Assembly: GCA_034401135.1 (NCBI GenBank) | Contig: JAWZSP010000005.1 | Location: 496,001-560,000, forward strand | Direction: 5' to 3' | Source: Volutella citrinella | Taxonomy: Eukaryota > Ascomycota > Sordariomycetes > Hypocreales > Nectriaceae | Length of the DNA stretch: 64,000 nucleotides | Shown here: positions 23,007 to 34,404 of the stretch, in pieces | Layout of the letters: the number at the start of each line of letters is the position of its first letter | Position numbering within the stretch: the stretch's first letter is position 1 | Notes under the pieces: model-generated | Told to the model about the DNA's origin: nothing | Databases searched by the model: none | What the model saw: the letters and a program-made list of their open reading frames with translations, nothing else | Position numbers and translations under genes: made by a program

Positions 23007-24400
23007 CTAGCAAATAGTAAACAGTTTCCAGTCACTTAATACACCACGGCCGACAATGTACGACAGCAGTGTTGCAACGTAGGCAGCGCCCGCGAATACA
23101 ATAAGCCCCTGATAAGATCCACCGTTGGCTTCAAGAATCGCCCCAGCGATGGGAATCCCCACCAGTGTACCAAAGCTTGTCAGTGTATACGCCGTGCCGT
23201 TTCTCTTCCCGTAGTCCTCCGTTTTGCATATCAGGCTGAAGCAGACGGGCGCCAGACTGACAGATGCTCCAGACCAGAAGCCATAAAGGACGGTGAAGGA
23301 AACTGTCATGGCGTAGTTCCCATGAGCTGTGTACCACAAGCCGAAAACGAATGCCGTACATGCAACACTAATAACACACATGGTGTTCATTACTCCGAAA
23401 CGGTCAGCAACGTATCCTGGCAACGCGCGGCCTGGGATGGCGCCCGCATTGAGAAGCACATTCAACATGAAGGCATCTCGGTGACTGAAGCCAGCAGCAA
23501 TGCTGTACGATGAGATGAAGGTGATGGGAATGAAAATGGAAAACTCGACCAGAAAGAGAGCCAGGGCCACGATGGTGTATTTCTTGTCTCGTAGGGCCTT
23601 GAGATCGATTGAGGAACCGGCTTTTGTATTTGGGGGCAGCCGTTGGCGCAAGAGGCAACATGCAACGATGCAGTGGACAACGCTGATCAACGCGACAACC
23701 CTGATGGACCATGGGAATACAATACAAGGGCCAAGGTAGAGGATGATCAGTGGAATCCAGACACCTCCTATCCCCCCGGAAGTGCAGGCGATGCATGTTG
23801 CAAGGCCACGGTTTCTGGAAAACCAGTGTCCGATGGTGGAGAGGCTTGGGTTATACAGAAGGGATGCCGAGATGCCTCCCAGAACACTAAAGGATAATAG
23901 GAATTGATAGAACTCTGTAGAAGCGGAATACTATCGTTAGCTCGACAGTCCATTGTCATGACCGTCATGGGGGGAGCCCGAACCTCGTGCAAAGCTCATA
24001 CACACCAGCGAGACCACCATGCCCACGGAGCCGGGGACAATCAGCCATTTCACATCCCGAGAGTCGATGAGAGGGCCTGTGAGCGATGAGAATGGTGATG
24101 AGAGGAGCGAAATCAGCCAGAAAACGCACCAATCTGCGCGCCGCAGAAGAATAAGAAAAAAGCATAGGTGCTGAAAACCCACCCAGTGGTCGACTTGGGG
24201 AGGTGTTTTAAGTCGTTCTCGCCCAGCCACGCCTCGAGGATGGCGAGCGAGTTGAGCAGACCCATTGAAGGGTTCATTGCACACCAGGCACCCAGCACAA
24301 CTAGCCATGCCTGCAAACCGCCCTCGGGATATTGGTCGACATCCGTCCCTTCCATTTCGGCTTCAGACAAGGCGGCGGTATTATCAGAAGAGGGTTCCAT
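23007..24400 (-). CDS. MFS transporter, monocarboxylate-permease type
   Basis: Three exons, 24400-24130, 24076-23984 and 23914-23007, have introns of 53 and 69 nt, both phase 1, and give 423 residues. The protein has twelve expected helices. The start region EGGLQAWLVVLGAWCAM is typical of the fungal monocarboxylate porter family, as are FYQFLLSFSVLGGISASLLY, NRGLATCIACTSGGIGGVW and the late GTLVGIPIAGAILE. It is probably a plasma-membrane carrier of an organic acid or metabolite. The first in-frame ATG is at 24400, and the roughly 28 residues before the first helix are polar and acidic. It is convergent with the FAD monooxygenase. Confidence 0.9.
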
Positions 24401-25019
24401 ACTTGGTCGGTCGTCGAGGTCTTCAGAGAGGTTGAAGGATATCTCTATGTGTCGACTACACAAACGAAGTGTTCTCTCGCTAACATCGAGTCTATCTATG
24501 GCATCTTAGGGTCATGGCTGATCAGTATAAGTGGATGTGCGCCCTGTTAGATCGCACTAAAAGCCGATGGTGGCCGGCGTCGGAGCCGGATGACATAGCC
24601 GGACGGCTTTCCCACCGGATACTTTAAAACCCAGAAAAGGAGTCACGAATTGCTCACCGACTGCGCCCAGGTCTGACATTCCTGCAGACTTTGCTACAAG
24701 GCGTGGTTGACATCTCCTGAGCGGGACTACCCTGGAGAAATTAGCTCAGGGCGTAGACAACATCGTTTGGTGGGTCCAGCAAACGGGCTAGTCCTATGGA
24801 GGTAGCATACTCTGGATCTGATCTAATCCTAATTGGGTAGTATACCGACTCCACGACCTCCTTCGCCGACGCTGACTTGCCTTCTGCAGTCAAGGCACCT
24901 GTCTTGCTCCGTGACACCTGGATTCGAACACTTGTATTGGAGGGGCTGGGAAAGGTCTTATCAAGGGCTTATCATCCAGGGGCTGTCCAGGGCTTGCAGT
25001 GGTGGACATACGCGCCAAC
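24401..25019. promoter_or_regulatory. Divergent region, MFS permease / homeobox regulator
   Basis: About 0.6 kb between two genes transcribed away from each other. I cannot name binding sites in it. Confidence 0.45.
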
Positions 25020-27795
25020 ATGGACGCTGGGGAGCCCAGCCCTTTCGGCAGCGCCGGTGGCTCTTCGTCAACCGGTGTCCCAGAATCTCAGACGCTCGAC
25101 CCATTCGGGGACCCTAGTCTTTCTCTCCAAGACCTCCTCGCGTCGGATTTACTCGACTTTGAGTCTCTGGATCCTTCACTCGTCTCGCATACACAACAAC
25201 CACATCATGTCAACGCCGACCTCCTCCCATTTGACAACGGCGTATGGCTAGACGAGCAGCCTATCATCAGCGGCCACGAGACTCTGACAGGCACAGACCG
25301 TACTTTTATCTCGGCCGCTACCACCGATCCACCACCCGCCAAGGTCGGGACGCGGTTCTCGCGGGAGGCAATCAGAGTCCTGCGGCAATGGCTTCTGAAC
25401 CACGAAAACCATCCCTACCCCGGCCGCGCAGAGACAAAGATGCTCGAGCAGCAGACAGGGTTAAGTAAACAGCAGATCAAGAACTGGCTGGCCAACACGC
25501 GACGTCGCCAGAAAGCGTCAGGGAAAGCCGAAGTCGGTTCCAAATACCAGTATCCCAAGTCGTCGCCGTCGTCGTCGGAACCCGTGTCTATCCCCGAACG
25601 CCCTGGGACGCCAGCCGTCAGGAGCAGCAACCCATATCAAGACATGAACCCCATGCAGCGATGGGTCGACTCGCCGCCTGAGCGCGAGCCGGCAGCCGTC
25701 GCGGATATTGCCAAGGCCGTGGCATCATCGCCGCCAGAGTCTCCAGGTGAGGAACACTTCCCCGAGAGGGAACTGAGGCTATCCAGCTACTGACCGCATG
25801 CTGTAGGCGGAAATGACCCCCGGTTTACCGAAAACGCATCAGCCCAATCGACAAACGGATCGTCTGCGAGCAGCCGCGGAACCTCCGACGGCAGCTCGTT
25901 TGCGTCAGCAGGCTCCCACAGCTCGACATCGTCCATCGGCAAACTTGCTCCGTTTGCTAGGAACCGGCCCAGGCGTCTCAAGCGCGCCAAGAAGACGCAG
26001 CGGAGACCCTTCCTAGGCCCTGTTCGACAACAGCGGTACCAGTGCACCTTCTGCACTGAAACGTTCAGGGTCAAATACGATTGGCAACGGCACGAGAAGT
26101 CGCTTCACATCCCGCTTGACAGGTGGGAGTGCTCTCCAAAAGGACCCCGGGATGTCGATCCCGAGAGCGGGAGGCACATGTGTGTTTTCTGTGGGCAGCT
26201 GGATCCCACAGATGAGCATGTCGAGGACCATAGCCCAAAGGCATGCCAAGAGCGGGCATTTAATCGCAGAGACCACCTCAGACAGCATCTTCGACTTGTT
26301 CACAAGGCGGCATTGACGGATTGGGCGGATAGAAGCTGGAAGGCGCCGATGCCAGCTATTCGGTCTCGATGCGGTTTCTGCGAGCATGTCATGTTGTCGT
26401 GGGATGATCGGGCGGACCACCTGGCCCAGCACTTCAAGATGGGTATCACAATGGAAGACTGGTCCGGAGACTGGGGGTTTGAGGACTGGGTTGTTAGCAC
26501 ACTTGAGAACTCGATTCCCCCTTGTGAGTATCTCTCCTCGACTTGTGGGCCGTGTACTAACCAGGATCCAGACCTCATCCATAGCGAACGGACCAGCGCA
26601 TTACCATTCGAAGCTAGCTACAAATCGCCTGAATCTCCCCGAAATGCATACGAGCTGCTCACGCTGGAGTTATCCTACTTTGTTGGGAACTACAACTACG
26701 ACGCCTCTCAGGTTCCTGACAATACTGTCATGCTGCTCGAAGCCTGCCGCATCATATTTGCATCCGAGGTCATGGCTTCTGAACCTGACGACGCTCCATA
26801 CGACTCATGGCTCCGGGACCTTCTCCTAGCAGACGAGGCCCTAGCGGCAACAGCGCGTTTCATGCCAATCAGAACGCCACTCGAGGGCCGCCTTAGGACA
26901 CTGGAAGTGCGAGGCAACAAGGCCCTGTTTGCGGGCTGCCAGCTCGAGGCCGAGCTACGCGACTTTGTACGCAACATGCACAGGTCTGGAATCATTGAAA
27001 TCTCGGATAGTGCCTTGAAGGACAAGGCGTGCCAGATCATGGCCCGGATGGAGCAGAGCCAGGCGTCAGACTCGGGGTTCGTGTTCCAATGGCTGACGGA
27101 TTTGGCCCGGGCGTCGACGACTTGGCTCCACCGGTTCCGGATGCGAGCTGACCATCTGCCTGACCAATCCGTGCAGCAATGCGTACTAGGAGAAACCGAT
27201 TTATTTCCACTGGGGGGTTTGGATGCTACTCCGCTTCGGCAAACAGACCATGGCAGGAATGACTTGCAAGACAAGGCTGCAATGTACCTCGATTGGTCGG
27301 CAAGGATGAAGAAACCGACGTCTACTTATGCCAGCATCACGGATACGCAACCGAGCCCTGGGACTCAACAGAGACTAACAACAGGTATTTCCTCGATTTT
27401 CGAACCAGAGTTGCCGAACATCACCGTCTCGCCGGCACAATTGACCACCAACCCCGAACCATCAGCCGATCATGTCTACGAGCGGCCAGACTGGCTCAAA
27501 AACGGGATATACATCCTCAACGACCCAAACTTCCACCGCTGGCTCGGACGAGAGCTCGGCCGCTGGGCAGCCACCATCATGTCACCTGGGAATCCCAACA
27601 GACGTGTTCCCACGGACTCAGAGATACAGACGCAGGCTCGGCTGCTGCTCTATAATGAGTAAGTTTTCTTTTTGTATTGATGCAGCCCTTGCTGATTAAG
27701 GACCAAGCGATGACCCGTGGAACCAAACCGCCGTCGATAACCCGGAATGGCTGCGGCGGTTCAAAAGAGATGCTGGTTTTCCCGACGCCAGGTAG
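25020..27795 (+). CDS. Homeobox (TALE-type) plus C2H2 zinc-finger transcription factor
   Basis: Four exons, 25020-25746, 25807-26523, 26572-27658 and 27708-27795, give 872 residues. The third intron-exon boundary reveals a conserved C-terminus (DDPWNQTAVDNPEWLRRFKR) that a read-through frame misses. A homeodomain spans about residues 110-165, with the TALE-type Pro-Tyr-Pro loop (NHPYPGRAE) and recognition helix KQQIKNWLANTRRRQ. C2H2 fingers follow: CTFCTETF...H...H near 322-343, then CVFCGQL...H and CGFCEHV...H...H units. A Ser-rich linker and the basic stretch RNRPRRLKRAKKTQRR lie between them and likely serve as a nuclear signal. The second intron (GTGAGT, TACTAAC, CAG, 48 nt) is a multiple of three, so retention would keep the frame. 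Confidence 0.88.
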
Positions 27796-27844
27796 CGTCG
27801 GATCCAATTGACTACAACGCCCAACCCCAACCACGCCCCTAGTT

Positions 27845-28492
27845 TCAATTCGCTCCCAGCTTCTTGACAAGAATGTGATCCGTCTGAACGTCGCCGCCAA
27901 CATCAAAGTCATGCTCCCCCACCATGACATAGCCCAGCTTCTCGTAAAACCTCTGCGCCGAGTGGTTCTCCTCCCAGACGCCGAGCCAGATGTGCTTGAA
28001 GCCCTGCTCGACGGCCATCTTCTCCAGCTCAAGCGCCAGGAGCTTCCCGAGGCCCTGACCGTGGAAGGCGTTTGAGATGTAAATGCGCTGTAGCTCGACC
28101 GTGTCGGGCAGTTTCTCGACGCAGGGCTCGGAGCTGCCGCGGGTCAACATCGCGAAGCCGGCAATGGCGTCGTCCCCGCCCACGGCCAGGATGGTGTCCT
28201 TGTTGGGGTCCGAGAGGTCTTTTGTGACTGCCGGGATGCTGTAGGCCTCGTCGAGGTACGATTTGAGCTGCTCTGGCGTCACAGAGTGCCCAAAGGTGGC
28301 GGTGAAGACGGCCGAGCCCAGCTTGGCGATGTCTTGGGCGTCCTGGACGTTGGCGTTCCTGATGCGGGTGTGATGGCGGTCGGGCGCGGTCATGTTGAAA
28401 CGAGGGAATTGAGATAGAAAGGGCCTTGGATTAGGGTGGAATGAGAGCCTGGTAGAGGGGGCGACCCTGCGTAGCTGGAGGAGGGATCTCAT
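27845..28492 (-). CDS. PaiA-like GNAT N-acetyltransferase
   Basis: A single exon of 215 residues transfers acetyl groups from acetyl-CoA. The acetyl-CoA loop is YISNAFHGQGLGKLL (Q/R-x-x-G-x-G/A), followed by IWLGVWEENHSAQRFYEKLG. The region VELQRIYISN, the IWLGVWE block and the C-terminal QTDHILVKKL closely follow the layout of bacterial PaiA, a polyamine acetyltransferase. The first 33 residues are basic and Ser/Pro-rich without acidic residues (MRSLLQLRRVAPSTRL), as in a mitochondrial presequence. A second in-frame ATG begins MTAPDRHHTRIR, where PaiA similarity starts, so two products are possible. It is divergent from a PaiB-like gene at 28943 and ends 50 bases from the homeobox gene. Confidence 0.88.
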   Translation of the reverse strand: MRSLLQLRRVAPSTRLSFHPNPRPFLSQFPRFNMTAPDRHHTRIRNANVQDAQDIAKLGSAVFTATFGHSVTPEQLKSYLDEAYSIPAVTKDLSDPNKDTILAVGGDDAIAGFAMLTRGSSEPCVEKLPDTVELQRIYISNAFHGQGLGKLLALELEKMAVEQGFKHIWLGVWEENHSAQRFYEKLGYVMVGEHDFDVGGDVQTDHILVKKLGAN

Positions 28493-28942
28493 CTTTCATA
28501 TATATACACACCGAGAGCGGCTCTCAAGTTGATGTGGGACGGCAAATGTGGGGGGAGGCCAATTACCTTGTGAAATATGTCCCAAGCCGGGGTGGAGATT
28601 AAGGTTTCTCGACATGATAGGCCAGTCAGCTGGGGAAAATGGCGGAATAATCCAGAATTTAAATGATTAAATAAATAAATAATAAAATAATCAACTAGCC
28701 CGTCAGGAAATAAACGAGTTGACGAGGCCGGGCCGGTGTGTCGGATCGGGCCCACCGGCTTGGAGATGGGTCGACACTGGTTGGTGGGCTGGGCTGCTCT
28801 TGTAAGGCGCATCTCGGGACGTATAAGTAAAGCCGGCCATGAGTCGCTTTGCCTCATCTGTTGTGACACATATCTCTGTTGCCCGCATTTTGACCCCGCG
28901 CCCTCACTCAATTCGTCTCATTCCAGCGAGCAACGACTCATC
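28493..28942. promoter_or_regulatory. Shared divergent promoter of the PaiA-like and PaiB-like genes
   Basis: About 450 bases lie between the two start codons. The middle (28660-28700) is an AT-rich run of AAATAAATAAATAATAAAATAATC type. It is the only room for both promoters, so the two genes may be co-regulated. No operator is recognisable. Confidence 0.5.
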
Positions 28943-29704
28943 ATGTACATCCGCGCAGTGCACGCAGAGTCGAGCCTCCAGGCGCTCCGCCAACTCATCA
29001 GGGACAACCCCCTCGGGATGCTGACGACGGCCATCGACTCGGAGAGCCACTCGTTCCTGCAGTCGAGCCACATCCCCTTCGTGCTCGACGTCGACGATGA
29101 GGCCAGCGACGCTTCGCCGAGCCGTCTCCGGGGCCACCTCGCGCGCCAGAACCCGCAGAGCAAGGCCATGATCGAGGAGCTATCGCGCGGCCCCGGGTCC
29201 GGCGGCATACTGGAGCGCGAGGTGCTCGTCGTCTTCACCGCGCCGCAGCACCACTACGTCACACCAAAGTTCTACTCTGAGACCAAGCCGGCCACGGGCA
29301 AGGTCGTGCCAACGTGGAACTACGCCGCCGCCCAGGTGTACGGGCGCGCGCGCGTCTTGTTCGACGCAAAGGCCGACGAGACGTCGCAGTACCTCCAGGC
29401 GCAGATCACGGACCTGACGCGCCGCGCTGAGACGGGCATAATGGGCCACACGGGCGGCGAGAGGCCCGCGGACTGGAAGGTGACGGACGCGCCCGACCGG
29501 TTCATCGAGCTGCTCAAGAAGAACATCATCGGCGTCGAGATTGAGATTGACAAGCTGGAGGGCAAGTTCAAGATGAGCCAGGAGATGGGCCAGGGGGACA
29601 GACAAGGCGTCATCGACGGATTCCGGGGTCTGTCGAGCGAGGTGGCGAGGCAGGTTGGCGACATTGTACAGGAGCGCGGCGACATCAAGGACAGCCAGAC
29701 GTGA
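28943..29704 (+). CDS. PaiB-like FMN-binding (split-barrel) protein
   Basis: One exon encodes 253 residues from the ATG at 28943 (CTCATCATGT). The protein begins MYIRAVHAESSLQALRQLI, with the PaiB/FMN_bind_2 pattern of a start helix, then DNPLGMLTTAI, then the SSHIPFVLD block. The central core has VLVVFTAPQHHYVTPKFY and VVPTWNYAAAQVYGRARV, hallmarks of the family. Next come the conserved region around ELLKKNIIGVEIEIDKLEG and the basic KFKMSQ at its end. Bacterial PaiB proteins are linked to repression of degradative enzymes and bind flavin, but the fungal role is not established. The C-terminal 45 residues, rich in Gln and Gly, extend beyond the core. It pairs head-to-head with the PaiA-like gene. 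Confidence 0.9.
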   Translation: MYIRAVHAESSLQALRQLIRDNPLGMLTTAIDSESHSFLQSSHIPFVLDVDDEASDASPSRLRGHLARQNPQSKAMIEELSRGPGSGGILEREVLVVFTAPQHHYVTPKFYSETKPATGKVVPTWNYAAAQVYGRARVLFDAKADETSQYLQAQITDLTRRAETGIMGHTGGERPADWKVTDAPDRFIELLKKNIIGVEIEIDKLEGKFKMSQEMGQGDRQGVIDGFRGLSSEVARQVGDIVQERGDIKDSQT

Positions 29705-29904
29705 TATAGAGAGCAAAGAGGCTATGCGCCTTTTCGGTTGTGTGGTCATATTCATTTGCTATGAATGGTGTGTTGGATGGTATTACAGATCTGCGATTGC
29801 GCCTTTGTACATGAATTTACCCAGAAAGTCCCCTTTTTTAAAAACCCTACCGCGGGGACAAACGTCTAATGAAAGAGGGAGTAAAGAGAAACGCTCAAAA
29901 ACGC

Positions 29905-31516
29905 TTAGAACCACGACCCGCCAGACATGATCTTGTCTTCTGTCGTGTAAAAGGAGGCCTTCTCGGCCTTGAACTGTTTGTGGAACGTCTCGAGCAGGAC
30001 GCCCGGGAAGACGGCGCCGACGGCCAGGACGAGGCGGTCCTCCTTGCCGAGCCAGACGTGCTTGATGAACTTTCCGTTGCAGCCCGTGTTGCTCTCGACG
30101 AAGCCGTTGGCCTCTGCGCAGGGCAGCTGGAGGATGTCCTTGGGGTAGTCGTAGCGGATAAAGGTGCCGAAGCCGCCCTGGTCGGTGGGCTGCCAGCCCT
30201 TGCGGTTGCGGAACTCGGTGCAGCCGGGGTACTTGCCGCCGTCGTCAGCGCACTGGTCCCAGTCGACGAACATCTTGTACAGCTGGTCGTTGTTCTGCAT
30301 GATCATGAAGCCCGTGTTGAGGAACAGGTGGCCAAACTTGTTGTAGTTGTGCTGCGTGTCCGGGTCAGAGGCCAGCGCGAGCGAGTTGTTCTTGGGCGAG
30401 ATCTTCCAGTAGTTCATGAGCCACTCCATCGGCAGGTCGAGACGGTTGAACATGGCGTCCGAGTCGATGAAGACGCACGCATCGTGCTTCTTGAGGATCT
30501 TGGACAGCACCGATGGCTTCTTCCACGAGTCGCGGCGGTCTTTGTAAGTGTTGATCTTGACGTAGTAGTACTGGTATCCGTGGATTTTGGCTGCCATTAG
30601 TTAGCACATAGGAATCACGAGAGGGAATCAAATAAGAAGGGCTCTCATCACGCACCATAGACCCAGTGGTTGAGTGTACCGCCTGAGGGACCGTGGACCT
30701 TGGCGCTCTGGTTCCAGGACATGCTGTTGCCCCACAGCTGGCCCTCTTTGGTGAAGTCGCGGCTCTCGAGGTCGATGATGCAGAGATTCTTGCCCAGCGG
30801 CTTCTTCCAATAGGCGTTCTTCGGATCGGAGAGCTTGTCGGGCCAGTGGCCAAAGGCTGCGTACTCGGGGGCGTCGGGCTTGACGGCGGGGAAGACCCAC
30901 TGCTCGGGGCGGAACGAGCTGACATCGGCCATGGGGTAGCCGGATGTGGTGTCCTTCTTCAGGTCCTGTGCATCCGGGCCCTTGTCCTGTGCCTTGGTGT
31001 CCTTGATTCTCTCCAGGTCATCCAAGCTGCCGCCCTGGCTCTTTTCTGAGCTCTTGGCCGCGGCTGTGGGCTTGGCGGCCTTGTCCCCCTCTTCAGAGTC
31101 GTCTGCCCACGAAGACTTTTGTGAGGGCATGGTGGGAATGTCGATGGCCTTGGTCGACTGCACCTTGATAACGCCCTGGTCGCCGACGGCATGGGCGCCT
31201 GGAGGAGGCACAGCGGGCGCCGCTGCGGGAACCTTCCCAGCGGGCCTTTCGGGGGATGAAGGTACTGATTGAGCACTGCAAGGCGGCGGCATGTCAGCGT
31301 GGGTGTCAAAATCGTGCGTGTGCAGCAGCGTGGGTCGCGTGGACAGGGGGGTAATGGTGGTGGTGGTGGTGGTGGTGAATGTCCGTGATAGCACGGCGGG
31401 CCTACTCACAAGTCGGAGGCAGGACCTTGGAGGCGCATGTGAGCCATGCCCATGAAGACTGTGAAGAAGAGGGCTACACCCAGGAGGGCGAGCCGGCTTG
31501 AGCGAGCGGCGATCAT
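29905..31516 (-). CDS. GT34 family glycosyltransferase (GMA12/MNN10 type)
   Basis: Three exons, 31516-31410, 31275-30656 and 30590-29905, give 470 residues; introns are 134 and 65 nt. It is a Golgi type II membrane enzyme that adds galactose or mannose to glycans. A short cytoplasmic start (MIAARSSR) is followed by one helix (LALLGVALFFTVFMGMAHM) and a Ser/Pro/Lys-rich stem. The catalytic part begins near residue 205 (NLCIIDLES). The metal-binding DxD motif is Asp285-Ser-Asp287 in VFIDSDAMFN, and the sugar-binding region contains FLNTGFMIM and GWQPTDQGGF. These match the alpha-1,2-galactosyl/alpha-1,6-mannosyl transferase family. The long first intron contains a run of CAC repeats on this strand (GGT on plus, about 31352-31377). 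Confidence 0.9.
31350..31378. repeat. (GGT)n microsatellite within an intron
   Basis: About eight GGT units in a row lie inside the first intron of the GT34 gene. They are non-coding, and length variation here would not affect the frame. Confidence 0.8.
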
Positions 31517-34404
31517 GGCGATGAGGCGGGAGGGCACGAGGCCGTCGTAGGAAAAGGCGAAGGAGTGGCGCTACGACGTGACAGCGGCAGTGGTAGCAGA
31601 TAAGGCGCCTCAGAGGGGGGACAGGTGCTGCTCGGCGCGGTCGGCAGAGGAGTCCCCGGCGCAGGAGCAGTTCGAGCCGAGCGAGGTGTGCCGCGGAGTG
31701 TCGCCGGGGGAGGAGGAAGCCGGTCGGGTCTGGTCGGTGGATGGATAAGATTGTCGACGCGGGAAGGAGAAAAAGAGTGAGGAAACCGGAATGTGAGAGA
31801 AGGAGATTTGAATGGGAAAATGTGCACAAAAAAGTCAGAAACCAGGAAAAAGCAGGCAAACGACGGGCCAAGCTATTTTTTTGGGGCCCAGAGGGAGGGG
31901 GATCGGGATATGGGGGGAAGCACGGGAGACGCGTACGTATGTATTACAATTTACAGCAAAGTGGTGGCAGCCAAGACGTCGCCGGGAGGGGCGGCGTTCT
32001 TGGCTCTCAGCGGGGTGGGGTCCGAGCAGCAGCGGGAGCCTGACCCCTGAGCACCTGGAGCGTAGCAAGTCTTGGTATATTATGGATTGGGCTGGGGGTA
32101 ATAATGTCGTGGAGACTGGGAATGGGAGCGGGAGTGTGGACAAGGTCGTAGTTCAGCAGGCCTCCTTAGCGCCAGCTAGATCACCACTGGTTCCGTGGCA
32201 GCTAAATCGTGCCAATAATGCGAATGTTCGGGACGAGCATACATAGCACACCGAGGAGGAAGATAACAGCACAACAGCGCGGAGAGGGGCGGAGGCGGGC
32301 GAGTATGCCGACTGTGCGTTGCCGTGCGTTGCGTGCCCAGACTTTAGTGCCCAGGCCTTGCAGCAGCGACCGAGCAGGTATCACAAGTATCATGCTACAG
32401 TTATGGATACATGCAACGCGTGCTAGCAGGATACATGGACTGTCGCAGCCAAGCCGTCAGCAGATGGGGCCCGACTATTGGATAAGTAATTAGCACAGGA
32501 TGAGATGGGCACGCACAGGTAGCTGACAGGGGAGGTAACCATCCATCCTCCGCGCAGAGGCGGTCGGTCCTGGCGCTGACCATGCTGACGGAATCGGATC
32601 CCCTATTCTTATCCTCTCAAGTCCCATCCCATCCCATCATCCTGACGTATGTGCGCGCCGCCCATCTCGTGTCGCCTGCTCAAAAGGGGCAACCCGGCTC
32701 CACCCCAACACACGAGCGCCTACCGCGCAGGGCCGCAGGCACAAGGAGACGCCTACCTAGGACTAGATGCCACCAAAGTGACGCTCCGGTGGTAGCACCA
32801 AGCTTTTCGGGCGTCCAGCTGAGCTGCAGGCTAATCGTCGCACTTACACCAGCGCGCCCCGGGTAATTTGCACATCCCTTTTCTACGCATGGCATGGCCG
32901 CTTATCCAAGAGCGCCAGTCCGTGACGTCGACCCTCTCCCCCGGCGCTATGTGGCGGAGAATGGCAGGGCTGCAGAGGCCTGATTAGCTGCGCTGGGGCG
33001 CCTCAGTGGTCGGCGCCTTGGTAGCGAGCGCCATGCCGCCCGTAGTCGGGACGCGGGTGTGCCTGGTGGACCAACGGCAGGACGGCTAGGGATTCAGTGC
33101 AGTGGAGATGGCTTCGGTTAGCACGCCAATCAGGGCGTTTGCTGCCCCAGATGCAGGTCGGCGCCGCCATCTTTTCGCATGGCGGCCACGTACCTGCCCA
33201 AGCGTCGCGCTATCCCCTACGATGGAGCATTTGAGACGCGCCTTGACGCTGGAAAACGATGCGTTCTCTCCAGTGCTGAGTCTTCACCCCGCTGCTATCT
33301 TACATTAATTATCCACTCGAGCATTTTGCCTCTCCCAATCTTTGGCCACCCCCTTTTTTACTTGCCTAGTTTCGGGTTGATAACTCGACCTCGTCGCGTG
33401 CCTCGATGCGTTCATGGCAATCTGACAATGCGGTCTTTCTGCAACCCCACGCCATGGCCCAAAATTGACGACCGCCGATGACGGACACGCGAGCACGAGG
33501 CCCACGCCCAGGGCACGCTCAGCAGCATTCCTGCGCTGGAAGCACATTTGCAGTCGTGACTCGCCGTCTAGTGGGCATGAGGACGACATGATGCGGGCTG
33601 ATGCGAGGCATTTGACAGAGCCTAAAGAAGGAGAGGGCCGGGATGGCTTGCCCACCATCTCCTTAGCTCGGCGACTACTGATCAAATAGTCCGAGAACCA
33701 GCGCCGTTCATCAACGTCTTTGATCTCAGCAATATGACCAGAGCCTCGAGTATTAGTACTCGCATGCGTCCAGCAGCAGCCATTCCCAAAGTGATGCAAT
33801 TGAGCAGACCAGGACAACGAGACGACAGAGACCGAAGATAACGGACGATGGCGATAACCTCAAGCCCGTGAATCTCCGCTTCGGCCGAGGCCACCGCCAC
33901 CAGTGCCAGAAGGTAATTAATGGCCCACAATCGTGGATTGGGTTCCTGATTAGGTTCCCGCTCGAGGATTCTGCGTGGCATTCCCGTCCGCCACTTATTA
34001 GGTCCGTCGTCCGCCCTACCGACATGGATGCCAATCCAACGGGATCCTCTAGCCCTGCCACCGATACTGCTCGTCTCTGACAAGTGCACTGTCCATCCCC
34101 CCACATTCGCTACAGGGCGTGACAGCAGGTCCGGCAGCAGGATGCGACAGATGCAGACATTCGTGATCGCATTGGGAACATCGTATACTTATATACAGTC
34201 TTCCTTTACTACTACTATTTGTCGTGGTATCTCGGGGCCAAACCCGGGGAGCTATTTATAGGCTGGCATCGCTATTCTTAAATGCAGGCAGAACGGACGT
34301 CACGTCCATCCCTGTAGAGTTCGCCGTCCTTTTCGTATGAAAGTCCACAGCCTCCTCCCTCGATTCCTTCTTCATCGCCGAGCAATGAGTCGGCGCGCAT
34401 GCGC
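31517..34404. other. 2.9-kb spacer
   Basis: This is the longest gene-poor stretch in the window. It holds the GT34 promoter on one side and the 3' flank of the next gene on the other. Frames such as 33305-33817 (-) and 33682-34104 (-) overlap and have no recognisable domain or usable splice pattern. Confidence 0.45.

Noticed and set aside
29869..30600. Plus-strand open frame of 243 codons
   Set aside because: It is antisense to the GT34 catalytic exon, which has a clear DxD motif. The Val/Leu/Glu-rich composition is typical of a shadow frame in GC-rich coding DNA.
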